NCBI GenBank assembly: GCA_963815325.1
Contig: CAWFGG010000008.1
Coordinates: forward strand, 62,001-126,000
Direction: 5' to 3'
DNA length: 64,000 nt
DNA from: JABDII01 sp963815325
GTDB lineage: Bacteria > Gemmatimonadota > Gemmatimonadetes > Gemmatimonadales > GWC2-71-9
Made by a program: the position numbers and the translations under genes. The notes beneath the pieces are model-generated. The model saw nothing but the letters and a program-made list of their open reading frames with translations. It was not told the DNA's origin and searched no databases. This document shows positions 15,723 through 24,185 of this stretch, piece after piece. How positions within the stretch are numbered: position 1 is the stretch's first letter; each line of letters begins with the position of its first letter.

Positions 15723-18635
15723 ATGACCCCGGATACACCCTCCGACGCACAGCGACGGGCCATCGAGGCCGGCCTGGGGCCGGTCCTCGTCGTGGCCGGC
15801 CCCGGCGCGGGCAAGACCTACTGCCTGATCGGCCGGGTCCAGCACCTCATCAGCGAGCTGGGCTTCCTGCCCGAGCGAATCTGTGCCGTCACCTTCACCA
15901 ACAAGGCCGCCGAGGAGATCACGGCCCGGCTCCACCGAACCTTGGGCGATGCCGGGAACGATCTAACCCGCGGAACGTTGCATGCCCTCTGCCTCGGCAT
16001 CCTGCGTGAACACGGCGAGCGCATCGGCATCCGGCCCGGATTCGGCATTGCGGATGAATCGTACCAGCACTTGGTGCTGCGGCGGCTCGGCGTCAACCGG
16101 CGCCGGTTGAGCCAGCTCATCACGCTGTTCGGGCGCCGGCGGCTGCAACACTACACGCTGAGCGATGGAGACCAGGCGCTGCTGGACCGGTACCTCGCCG
16201 AGTTGCGCCGGAAGAACATGGTCGACTTCGACGATCTGATCGCGCTCACTTGGAATCTGTTCGAGCGCGAACCCCACGTGGCCGATCTGGTGAGCCACCG
16301 CTGGGATTACCTGCTGGTGGACGAGTTCCAGGATCTCAATATCACGCAGTATGCCATCCTGAAGCGCCTGGCGGCCCGCCATGGCAACTTTTTCGCCGTC
16401 GGCGACGAAGAGCAGTCGATCTTTTCCTGGACCGGAGCCGACCCGGAGGTCTTGGTCACGTTCCGGAAGGAACTCGGCGTCGATCCCATCATCCTGAACG
16501 AGAACCGCCGATGCTCCCGACAGATTCTCGATGCGGCCCGGCGATTGCTCGCGAGCAATCCGGTCCTGTTCGAGAAGCAGATTACCGCGAAGCGGGAGTC
16601 GGAGTTTCCGGTTACCTGTTTCTCTTTTGCGGAGGAAGATGCCGAGTCGGCCTGGGTGCTGGACGACCTCGTTGCCGACCACACCGTGAGCGGCAAGCGG
16701 TGGGGCGAATACGCCGTCCTGTATCGCCAGCATCGCGTCGGGGAGTTCCTCGAACGCCAGCTGATTGGCAACAACATTCCCTGCCGCCTTCCCAAGGGCC
16801 GGGCCCTGATGGACGACCCGGTCATCAAGTACGTCATCGCGTCCGCGCGACTCATGAGCCTGCCGGACGACGATCCGATTGCGCTCGAAGCATTTGCCGA
16901 GTTGGTACTCCCGCGGCACCTGCTGGAGCAAGTGCGCGCGCTCCCCGCACCCGAGCCCGACACGCTGCTCGCACGCCTGCGCCAGTTCGCGACGCAGCAG
17001 CCCAAGAGCCACCCCGACACCAAGAAGGCCTGGCGCTTCATTTTCCACGTCGAGAACCTGAAGGCCCTGTTTCACTCACAGGACGCGCTCGGCGGGTTAG
17101 TGGAGGAGCTCTTGTCGCAGCGGGTCGGTGGCTACCGCAATCCGCTCGAAGAGCGCGCCGAGGAACTGACCGATCCCGCCGAGTATCCGGGAGCGGTTGA
17201 GTTAGGACGGCAGCTGCGACAAGTAATGGCGCGAAACGCCCGGGTGTGGCTCGAGCCGGCCGGCGGGCTCGAGGTTGCGCTCCGCGGCATGCTCCTCGGC
17301 GCGGGCGGCATGCGGTCCGTGGCCTATTTGGAGCCAGGCGATGAGCCACGGGACGAGGATCTGGTCGTTCGGCTGTCCGAGGGCGCCGGTGCGGACGCGG
17401 CGGTCAGGCTGTTCAAGGCGCTCCAGTGGAATCACGCCGCCGATTTCGGGGACATGTTCGAAGACTTTGTGACCTTTGACCTCGAGACCACCGACCGCGA
17501 TCCCGCCGTGTGTGACGTGGTTGAGCTGGGGGCGGTCAAGGTCGTTGGCGGGCGCATCGTCGATCGATTCCACTCCCTGGTACACCCCAGTCGCCCGATC
17601 TCGACCGGTGCGCGGCAAGTACACGGGTACAGCGATGCCGATCTGACCGGGCAGCCATCGTTCGCGGAACTCTGGCCTCGCTTCCGGGCCTTCGTGGGCA
17701 ACCACGTCCTGGTGGCGCACAACGCACAAGGGTTCGATGTGCCGGTGCTCCGTCGCGAAGCGCAGGGACTCCCGGGGCTCGAGACCTTGGTGTTCTTCGA
17801 CACCCTCCCCCTGGCGCGTTCGCTCTACCGGGAGAGCGCAAGGCTCGAGGACTTGGCAACCCGATTCGGGATCGCGCCCGGCCGGAGCCATCACGCGTTG
17901 GATGACGCGGAGACGCTGGTGCGCGTGTTTCAGTCGTTGAGTGCCGCCCGCGTAAGCCGGGCGCGGAAGTCCGCGCTGGTCAACGTGCTCGACTTCCTGG
18001 GCTTGGCGCTGGCCGTCTCCGGCCCAGGTGAGCAGTCCGAGGAGGCCCGGCTCCTGCTCGAGGTCGCTCGCCCGTACACGCTGGGCCGGTTCAGCGATTG
18101 CCTCGATTTCTACCAGACCGAATCGCTGGTGTCGGGTCGAAGTGGGCCCGACTTGACGGAGGTCATTCGGCGGCTGGGCGGCCAGGAGCTGATGGAACGC
18201 ATCCGGGCCCAGCGGGCGGCCGCCGAGCGCTATCCTGCCGCAGTCGCCCGGCTCCAATCACTGGTGGAGGCGAGCCAGGCGCCCACCCTGGCGGAGAGCA
18301 TCCAACGCTTGCTCGAACGCGTCGCCCTCTCGTCGTCCGAAGGAATCGAGGCCGACCCCAACCGGGTAAACCTCCTGACTCTCCATTCGACCAAGGGCCT
18401 CGAGTTCTCTCGGGTGTACATCGTAGGGGTGGAGGACTACCAGATTCCCGGATACTACGCCACCGTCGATCAGCGGCAGGATGACATCCAGGAAGCCAGG
18501 CGGCTGCTCTATGTCGGCATGACCCGGGCGCGCGACCGGCTGGTGCTGAGCCACGCCGCCAGCCGCTTCGGAAAGCCGTCCGGCGGGACGCAATTGCTCG
18601 ATGAGATCGGGCTCGGGACCCTCTCTCCCGCCTAA
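15723..18635 (+). CDS. UvrD/PcrA-type superfamily 1 helicase with inserted DEDDh 3'-5' exonuclease domain
   Basis: A 970-residue DNA helicase. SF1A motifs are complete: I GPGAGKT (Lys31), Ia FTNKAAEE, II DEFQD near 200, III GDEEQSIFSWTGA, IV NENRR, V LHSTKGLEFS near 885, VI LLYVGMTRARDR near 925. Between motifs IV and V is a whole DnaQ-like exonuclease (about 582-745) with FDLETT (Asp586, Glu588), AHNAQGFD (Asp672) and HHALDD (His723, Asp728), all DEDDh catalytic residues. The domain therefore sits inside helicase domain 2, not at an end. The protein would unwind and degrade DNA 3'-5', probably in repair. It is divergent from PadR, with an operator-like palindrome between them. The ATG has no strong ribosome site. 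Confidence 0.92.
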   Translation: MTPDTPSDAQRRAIEAGLGPVLVVAGPGAGKTYCLIGRVQHLISELGFLPERICAVTFTNKAAEEITARLHRTLGDAGNDLTRGTLHALCLGILREHGERIGIRPGFGIADESYQHLVLRRLGVNRRRLSQLITLFGRRRLQHYTLSDGDQALLDRYLAELRRKNMVDFDDLIALTWNLFEREPHVADLVSHRWDYLLVDEFQDLNITQYAILKRLAARHGNFFAVGDEEQSIFSWTGADPEVLVTFRKELGVDPIILNENRRCSRQILDAARRLLASNPVLFEKQITAKRESEFPVTCFSFAEEDAESAWVLDDLVADHTVSGKRWGEYAVLYRQHRVGEFLERQLIGNNIPCRLPKGRALMDDPVIKYVIASARLMSLPDDDPIALEAFAELVLPRHLLEQVRALPAPEPDTLLARLRQFATQQPKSHPDTKKAWRFIFHVENLKALFHSQDALGGLVEELLSQRVGGYRNPLEERAEELTDPAEYPGAVELGRQLRQVMARNARVWLEPAGGLEVALRGMLLGAGGMRSVAYLEPGDEPRDEDLVVRLSEGAGADAAVRLFKALQWNHAADFGDMFEDFVTFDLETTDRDPAVCDVVELGAVKVVGGRIVDRFHSLVHPSRPISTGARQVHGYSDADLTGQPSFAELWPRFRAFVGNHVLVAHNAQGFDVPVLRREAQGLPGLETLVFFDTLPLARSLYRESARLEDLATRFGIAPGRSHHALDDAETLVRVFQSLSAARVSRARKSALVNVLDFLGLALAVSGPGEQSEEARLLLEVARPYTLGRFSDCLDFYQTESLVSGRSGPDLTEVIRRLGGQELMERIRAQRAAAERYPAAVARLQSLVEASQAPTLAESIQRLLERVALSSSEGIEADPNRVNLLTLHSTKGLEFSRVYIVGVEDYQIPGYYATVDQRQDDIQEARRLLYVGMTRARDRLVLSHAASRFGKPSGGTQLLDEIGLGTLSPA

Positions 18636-18732
18636 CACCACCGGTCCCTCACCGCGTCTGAAACCCGGTATCGCCTTCCGTCGTACGTCCTCCAGCCTGG
18701 ATCTCGGCGATCCCCCCCGAGGAGTACACAGC

Positions 18733-19521
18733 ATGCAACGGCCCTCTTGTCGATTCGATGTGACTTCCCCTCTCTTGATGGCCGCCGTGCTCTCACTGTT
18801 CTTGAATCCCGTCCGGCTGTCAGCCCAGGGATGGGAGCCCGAGATCAAGAATCTCAAAGTGCTTCCGAAAGACACACCGCCCAGGCAGGTGATCGGGATC
18901 ATGCGAGGGGTCGCGATAGGTCTCGGTGTCCGCTGCACCTATTGCCACGTGGGCGAGGAAGGTGCGCCGCTGTCGACCTTCGATTTTGCCTCGGATGAAA
19001 AGCTGACCAAGGAAAAGGCCCGGGTCATGCTCAGGATGGTCCAAGACATCAACGGCAAGTACTTGACCGAACTCCCCACAGAGCACACCGGCCACGAACA
19101 TGCATCGACTGAGCGACTCCAAGTTCAGTGCAGTACGTGCCATCGCGGCCAGCCGCGGCCCCTGACGCTAGCTCAAGCGCTCATGGATGTCATCGAGGAA
19201 CACGGCGTCGATTCCGCCGTGGCGCATTACCGTGGGTTGCGGGAGCGGTTTTACGGGAGTGCCACTTATGACTTCACGGAAAACCGCCTGAACGAGCTGG
19301 GCTATCAGCTCCTCGGGGCCAATCGTCCAGCCGATGCCGTCACCATATTTCGATTGAACGTCGAGATGTATCCCGCGTCGGCCAATCCCTACGATTCGTT
19401 GGCCGACGGCCTGAAGGCGCTAGGGGATTCAGCCGGTGCGCTCGAGAACTACCGGAAGGCCTTCGCCATCGATCCGACGATACGAGGGCTCGAGGCGCGG
19501 ATCGACTCCTTGGCGAGATAG
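18733..19521 (+). CDS. Two-haem c-type cytochrome (reaction-centre cytochrome-like) with TPR tail
   Basis: A 262-residue exported cytochrome. A signal segment (MAAVLSLFLNPVRLSAQ) is followed by the CytoC_RC-like pattern (LKVLPKDTPPRQVIGIMRG) and two CXXCH haem sites, CTYCH and CSTCH. This abbreviated domain is common in Acidobacteria and Gemmatimonadota and does not imply photosynthesis. From about residue 175 there is a TPR module (YDFTENRLNELGYQLL, FRLNVEMYP, NYRKAFAIDP). It closely resembles the tail of the hydrolase at 50437-52290. It would carry electrons in the periplasm; its partner is unknown. The ATG at 18733 has GAGGAG upstream. Confidence 0.88.
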   Translation: MQRPSCRFDVTSPLLMAAVLSLFLNPVRLSAQGWEPEIKNLKVLPKDTPPRQVIGIMRGVAIGLGVRCTYCHVGEEGAPLSTFDFASDEKLTKEKARVMLRMVQDINGKYLTELPTEHTGHEHASTERLQVQCSTCHRGQPRPLTLAQALMDVIEEHGVDSAVAHYRGLRERFYGSATYDFTENRLNELGYQLLGANRPADAVTIFRLNVEMYPASANPYDSLADGLKALGDSAGALENYRKAFAIDPTIRGLEARIDSLAR

Positions 19522-19539
19522 GGGTCGATGGAAGGAGTG

Positions 19540-19620
19540 GGGAGTCGGGAGTCGGGAGTCGTGCAAGGAACACAGGACCCTCAGTTTCCCTACTCCCTAC
19601 TCCCTACTCCCTACTCCCTG
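19540..19620. repeat. Heptamer repeat pair in inverted orientation
   Basis: Three tandem copies of GGGAGTC (19540-19560) and, after a 27-base spacer, four copies of CCCTACT plus CCC (19588-19618), whose complement is GGGAGTA. The arms can pair imperfectly into a long hairpin. It lies between the convergent cytochrome and carboxypeptidase genes, and the second arm encodes the last residues and stop codon of the carboxypeptidase. Confidence 0.85.
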
Positions 19621-20903
19621 AATTCGTACACCAGGTCACTCTCCGGTGCCGACCCGCGCCGGACGGTGAATGCCGCTCGGTGCCCCAACCGAATGCCCGG
19701 CACGCCTTGGCTGGTCGTGGTCGCTCCAGGTTCCGGGTGCACATACAGCCCCGTGATGTCGAGCGTGTCCATGGCTTCGGCCCGGTTCAGGTCGCCGACG
19801 GCCTCTACCCGGATTTCGCGGCCGGCAACCGGATCATCGTACGCCAGCGCGATGTCGGCGGTGATCGGATCGTCAGTACCGCTTACAATCTGACCGCCGG
19901 CGAGCAGCAGGTCGTATTCGACGCCGAGGTTGAACGGGAGTTGCTCGTATACCTCGGGATCGGCCGTCTCATAGCGCCCGCTCGCGATCGCGTCGAATGC
20001 GGTGAGCAAGGCTACCACGTTGAGGGTGCGGAGATCCTGTTTTTCCGGATCGTCCGGGAGCCCCCCGCTCTCGATCAGCACCGTTGACGTCCCCCACTGT
20101 TGCATCAAATCGCCGAATGCCCGAGGCTCGAAGCTGTCGTCCCACTTCGCCAGCCGGCCCGGCACCTGTTGGTTCAGCACCTCCCCAATGGTGGCAGCCA
20201 CGAGTCGGGCACGCGTTCGGGCCGGTCCGTAGGACTTCTCCTCATCGGCGGCCGGCGCGAGCAGAGCGATCGCCACCTGGAGTCCAGTTGGCCCGGCCGT
20301 CCGGCGCACGCCTTGGTCGTGGAGGTTGAAGCCGAAGTCGGCCTCGAGCCTGTCCCGCAGGGCCTTGAGGGCTCTGGCTTCGGGAGTGACCAGCCGCCGC
20401 GCGTCGCGATTGAGGTCGATGCCGAGGGCGTTCTCGCGGGCAAAGCGCTGGGCACCGTCCGGATTGAGCATCGGCACCATGGTGATGGTCAGGTGTTCGG
20501 CGAGCCGTTGTCGAAGGGGATCCTGGCTCCCCTCGGCGAAGAAGCGTACGAGATCCGCCAGGGCCATCGTGGCGGTGGACTCGTCGCCATGCATCTGAGA
20601 CCAGAGCAGCACGCTGGTGGGGCCGGCGCCGAACGTGACCGCACGAATGGGTCGGCCGCCGACTGAGCGGGCCAGATCCTCGGTGTGGATGCCGGGGGCC
20701 GCGAGGTACGGCTCGATGGCGTTCCAGAGATCGGTGGCGGTGAACCGTCGGTGGTCGATGGCTTCCACCCTGTACTGCGCCGCGATGCGCAGCCCGTCAC
20801 GCAAGCAACAGGGTGGGTCCTGGGCCGCCGACACGTCAGGCAGTCCCGCGATAGTGGCGATCACGACAGCGCCCAGAATGGTGCTTCGAAGGAGGAGGTG
20901 CAT
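19611..20903 (-). CDS. M14 family zinc carboxypeptidase, secreted
   Basis: A 430-residue exported metallopeptidase of the M14 fold. The signal segment MHLLLRSTILGAVVIATIAG ends near VSAAQ. Zinc ligands are QMHGDES (His, Glu) and NLHDQ (His). The substrate-binding Asn-Arg is in GIDLNRD, and the catalytic Glu is in VLIESGG. It would remove C-terminal residues from peptides or muropeptides outside the cytoplasm. It is the last gene of a minus-strand set PIG-L deacetylase, SpmA, SpmB, M14, 51 bases after spmB. Its last codons and TAG stop lie in a heptamer repeat. Confidence 0.9.
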   Translation of the reverse strand: MHLLLRSTILGAVVIATIAGLPDVSAAQDPPCCLRDGLRIAAQYRVEAIDHRRFTATDLWNAIEPYLAAPGIHTEDLARSVGGRPIRAVTFGAGPTSVLLWSQMHGDESTATMALADLVRFFAEGSQDPLRQRLAEHLTITMVPMLNPDGAQRFARENALGIDLNRDARRLVTPEARALKALRDRLEADFGFNLHDQGVRRTAGPTGLQVAIALLAPAADEEKSYGPARTRARLVAATIGEVLNQQVPGRLAKWDDSFEPRAFGDLMQQWGTSTVLIESGGLPDDPEKQDLRTLNVVALLTAFDAIASGRYETADPEVYEQLPFNLGVEYDLLLAGGQIVSGTDDPITADIALAYDDPVAGREIRVEAVGDLNRAEAMDTLDITGLYVHPEPGATTTSQGVPGIRLGHRAAFTVRRGSAPESDLVYEFRE

Positions 20904-20954
20904 ACCGGTGCTCTTTCAAACCGTCGGGAGCGAGTGACTGCGGGGTTGGCGGGA

Positions 20955-21497
20955 TCATCCGAACAGAAGCCTCACCACGTACACGGCCAGGAACATGGCG
21001 AAGATATCGGCAATGAGCCCGGCGGGGACGGCGTGCCGCGTCTTCTTGACGTTCACCGCCCCAAAGTAGACGGCGATGACGTAGAACGTGGTTTCGGTCG
21101 ACCCGAACATGGTGGCGGCCATCTTCACCACGAGGCTGTCCTCGCCATAGCGGGCGATCATGTCGACCACGATGGCAGCGGATCCCGAGCCGGTGAGCGG
21201 CCGGACGATCCACATGGGGATGACTTCGGGCGGCACGCCGATGGCGGCGAGAATGGGACGGGTGCCTTCGATCAGCCAATCGAGGGCCCCGGACGCCCGG
21301 AACATGCCGATGGCGAACAGGATGGCCACGAGGTACGGGATGATGGTGACCGCGACCTTGAATCCCTCCTTGGCGCCCTCGACGAACTCCTCGTAGACCG
21401 GGACCCGCTTGTACAAGCCGTACAGGGGGAATCCGATGATCACACTCGGAAGGACGAAGACCGAGAGCAGATCGATAGCGTTGCGGAGCGTTTCCAT
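20955..21497 (-). CDS. spmB: Spore maturation protein B homologue (nucleoside-transporter gate domain)
   Basis: A 180-residue integral membrane protein of the SpmB family. It shows the family segments LPSVIIGFPLYGLYKRVPVY, GMFRASGALDWL, RPLTGSGSAA and FGSTETTFYVIAVYFGA. In Bacillus, SpmA and SpmB help dehydrate the spore core, but homologues are widespread in non-sporulating bacteria, where the function is unsettled. It directly follows spmA (11 bases). The neighbours, a secreted peptidase and a deacetylase, suggest an envelope role. Confidence 0.9.
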   Translation of the reverse strand: METLRNAIDLLSVFVLPSVIIGFPLYGLYKRVPVYEEFVEGAKEGFKVAVTIIPYLVAILFAIGMFRASGALDWLIEGTRPILAAIGVPPEVIPMWIVRPLTGSGSAAIVVDMIARYGEDSLVVKMAATMFGSTETTFYVIAVYFGAVNVKKTRHAVPAGLIADIFAMFLAVYVVRLLFG

Positions 21498-21508
21498 GGC
21501 GTCGTGCC

Positions 21509-22504
21509 TCAGTCGGCGCCGGACGTTGCCGGCGGGGACAGTTGCCTGTTGGGATCGCTCTCGCGATACCCCTTGAGCCGGCCGAGGAGCCGCGCGGCCA
21601 CGATGGCCACAACCAAGGAACAGACGGTGACGATGAAGATCGAGAAGATGAGTTGATTGACCTGAAGGCCCATGATGGCCACCAAGAGCACCGGGGGCAC
21701 GATCTGCACGCTTGCCGTATTCATGGCCAACAACATGACCATGGAATTGGTGGCGGTATCCTTGACCGGATTCAGGGTCTGCAATTCCTCCATGGCTTTG
21801 ATGCCGAGGGGTGTTGCGGCATTTCCCAGGCCCAGCACGTTGGCGGACAAGTTCAGGACGATCATGCCCAACGCCGGGTGATCCTTGGGGATTTCCGGGA
21901 ACAACGGGCGGATGATTGGCTGGACCAGCTTGACGATCAGGTGAATCAAGCCGGCCTTCTCTGCAATGCGCAGCAGCCCGAGCCAGAGGGCGAGGGCGCC
22001 GATGAGCCCCAGCGCGATGGTGACGGCCGTCTCCGCAAAATCGAATGCGGCGGTGGTGATGGCGCTCATCTTGACGAATCGAACGGGCGCGAAGAGAACG
22101 GCCGACGCAATGAGGGTATCGCCGGCGGTGCCTCGGAGATCGACTACACCCCGCAGGTCGTTGTCTCGCTTCGAGGTGAAGCTACGGATCGTGCTCAAAG
22201 GCTCGGGAAGGGACACATCCTTGGCAAACTGAAGCTGCTGGCCCTCCTGGGTCTGGACGAGGGTACCGCTAAAGGACGGGGCGAGCGAGGCCTCGGTTGC
22301 GTACAGCTGTCGGAAGGTTGGCACGTCGACCCGAACGTCAACCGGTTGCCGGCGTGCCTCGGGTTGGTAGCCATCCGGCAAATGGACGGCGACCGGAAGC
22401 GGTGTGCCGTTGTGGTACACGTCTCTGGCCAGGTCGCGCCCATCAGAAGCCAGGGCAAAGACCAAGCTCGAGATGATCAGTCCGGCCCAGATGTAGTTCA
22501 GCAC
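21509..22504 (-). CDS. spmA: Spore maturation protein A homologue with large extracytoplasmic insertion
   Basis: 331 residues, against about 195 for Bacillus SpmA. The N-terminal helix (MLNYIWAGLIISSLVFALA) and the family core from about residue 135 (FAETAVTIALGLIG, HPALGMIVLNLSANVLGLGN, ATPLGIKAMEEL, MNTASVQIVP) are intact. The extra ~110 residues lie between the first and second helices and are hydrophilic, so they should form a loop or small domain on one side of the membrane. It starts 3 bases after the deacetylase stop and is followed by spmB. Confidence 0.9.
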   Translation of the reverse strand: MLNYIWAGLIISSLVFALASDGRDLARDVYHNGTPLPVAVHLPDGYQPEARRQPVDVRVDVPTFRQLYATEASLAPSFSGTLVQTQEGQQLQFAKDVSLPEPLSTIRSFTSKRDNDLRGVVDLRGTAGDTLIASAVLFAPVRFVKMSAITTAAFDFAETAVTIALGLIGALALWLGLLRIAEKAGLIHLIVKLVQPIIRPLFPEIPKDHPALGMIVLNLSANVLGLGNAATPLGIKAMEELQTLNPVKDTATNSMVMLLAMNTASVQIVPPVLLVAIMGLQVNQLIFSIFIVTVCSLVVAIVAARLLGRLKGYRESDPNRQLSPPATSGAD

Positions 22505-22507
22505 GCT

Positions 22508-23431
22508 TCAGTCGCCTTCGGCGGCCGTGGTTGGGTGCTGGCGGAGCCGGGTGAACACGTCCGTCACTCGGTCACGACCCTCGGGGCCGTTGGCGTCGAA
22601 ATACCAGAAACATTCGATATCGCCGCGGTTCATCAAGAGTTGCATCGTCCCCTGCGACCTGTGCTCCGCGATGACCCAGTTCGCGATGATCTTATAGTCG
22701 AGCCGGTCGTTGAGGCCGAACTTCTGTGTTCGATCGAAGCGCGCCAGGGGCGCGCCCCCCGCCACCCGCGTCGACGGGTAGCCGTCGAGCCCGTCGAACC
22801 GCATCTCCTGGGTTTGGTCCAGCGGGCATACGAACCCGCCGAGCACCAGGGGACGGCGCGCTGGTGGGAGGGAGAGTGCCGCGGCGAGCGCCATGATCGT
22901 GGCCGACTTGTGATGCCCGTGGGTGTCCGGGAATGGCAGGAGTCCAACAACGAGGTCGTACGAACCTTCCGAGAGGATTGCGGCGAGTCGCTTCCGGACG
23001 AACGCCGTGTCCCACACCGCACGGAGCACTGAGTCCGCGCTCAGGGTATAGCCGCGATCGGGTTGATCGAGGAAGAAATAGTTGCGGATACCCACGACCG
23101 CTCCGCCCGCCATCAGCTCGCGCTTTCGTATCGCCGGAAGATACTGTCGGGCCACACGCTCGTCGGTGAGCCGGAGGCCGTAGATCGGCTCCGCCAGGGT
23201 GGCATAGCGATACCCGCCGGCGCCGTCGGTTACAAGCGCCAGGTCCACCGCCCCGCCCAGTTGGTGGGTAATTCGATACACCGTGGCCGCGAACGCAGCG
23301 TCGTCATCCGGGTGCGCGGTGACCAGGAGCACCCGGATGGACGGATTCACCTGTTGCTGCGCCGTCGTGGGGAGCGGGGCCGCGACGAGCAGCGCCGCAT
23401 TGAGCAGGGTCAACCTCATCCAAGCCGTCAT
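22508..23431 (-). CDS. Secreted PIG-L (LmbE) family deacetylase
   Basis: A 307-residue exported enzyme. The signal segment MTAWMRLTLLNAALLVAAPL is followed by the zinc motif AHPDDD near residue 40 and the second metal-site element THGHHKSA. LmbE-family enzymes remove acetyl groups from N-acetylglucosamine-type sugars. Its location outside the cytoplasm would suit cell-wall or exopolysaccharide sugars; that is inference. It is the first gene of a four-gene unit with spmA, spmB and the M14 peptidase. GGAGG lies ten bases before the ATG. Confidence 0.9.
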   Translation of the reverse strand: MTAWMRLTLLNAALLVAAPLPTTAQQQVNPSIRVLLVTAHPDDDAAFAATVYRITHQLGGAVDLALVTDGAGGYRYATLAEPIYGLRLTDERVARQYLPAIRKRELMAGGAVVGIRNYFFLDQPDRGYTLSADSVLRAVWDTAFVRKRLAAILSEGSYDLVVGLLPFPDTHGHHKSATIMALAAALSLPPARRPLVLGGFVCPLDQTQEMRFDGLDGYPSTRVAGGAPLARFDRTQKFGLNDRLDYKIIANWVIAEHRSQGTMQLLMNRGDIECFWYFDANGPEGRDRVTDVFTRLRQHPTTAAEGD

Positions 23432-23539
23432 CGAGGTCCTCCATTGTCGCCCGGGCTCGGTGCGGTTTGGCGCACGCGGCGAAACCGAGCGGCGCCACGG
23501 TTCATGGTACCCTGAGCCGGCCCCGAAGCAAATGACCGG

Positions 23540-24178
23540 CTAGAACGACTCCGCCCGGTAGACCTCACCCTCGACGAGCCCATCGGGATGAGGCCGGGTA
23601 TTCCGGAACGTCACTGGCCTGGTCTCGCAGGTCGGACCCAGTAAGGTATCACCGCAGCTCTGCCGCACCACATCAAAGTGGAGGCTTGGCGCCAGGCTGC
23701 TTCCGGTATTGCCGCTCAAGCCGATGATGTCGCCTTGGATCACTGCCTGGCCGAGCTTGACCGGGGCGCCCCAGCGGGTGAGGTGATAGTAGCGACCCAC
23801 TGTCCCGTCGCTATGGAGCACGTGGACCCGATTGTCCTTGGTCGGCGTGCCATTCCCGTCCGTGTACCGCTCTTCGATGCCGATGACGACACCGGATCGT
23901 GCGGCGTGGACATAGGTCCGGATGGGCATCTCGAAGTCGTAGGCATACCGCGCAATCCCGCGGTGGGTTGGATGGGTGCCGCAGTTACCCCGTAGAACCA
24001 CGTGGGACTGCCCCACTTCCCATGGCAGCACGTAGGGAGACAAAGTCTTGTCGGGATAACCGGCACAGGTCTCCTCGGGGAGCGGCTCGGTGGGCGGTTC
24101 GGCCGGGAGGGCGCGGGGGTCGTCTCCGCAGCTCGCGAGCGTCATGGAGCAGAAGACGAGGAGTGAATCTCGACGCAT
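23540..24178 (-). CDS. M23 family metallopeptidase lipoprotein
   Basis: About 212 residues. The start MRRDSLLVFCSMTLASC gives a lipoprotein signal with lipobox LASC. The LytM domain shows the first zinc pair (HRGIARYAYDF), the GRYYHL strand, the glycine-rich turn IIGLSGNTGSS, and the second His in SLHFDVV. M23 enzymes cut peptide cross-links of peptidoglycan. It begins 7 bases after the acyltransferase stop, so the two are probably co-transcribed. A longer reading frame upstream overlaps the acyltransferase and is not supported. Confidence 0.87.
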   Translation of the reverse strand: MRRDSLLVFCSMTLASCGDDPRALPAEPPTEPLPEETCAGYPDKTLSPYVLPWEVGQSHVVLRGNCGTHPTHRGIARYAYDFEMPIRTYVHAARSGVVIGIEERYTDGNGTPTKDNRVHVLHSDGTVGRYYHLTRWGAPVKLGQAVIQGDIIGLSGNTGSSLAPSLHFDVVRQSCGDTLLGPTCETRPVTFRNTRPHPDGLVEGEVYRAESF

Positions 24179-24185
24179 GCGCGAC

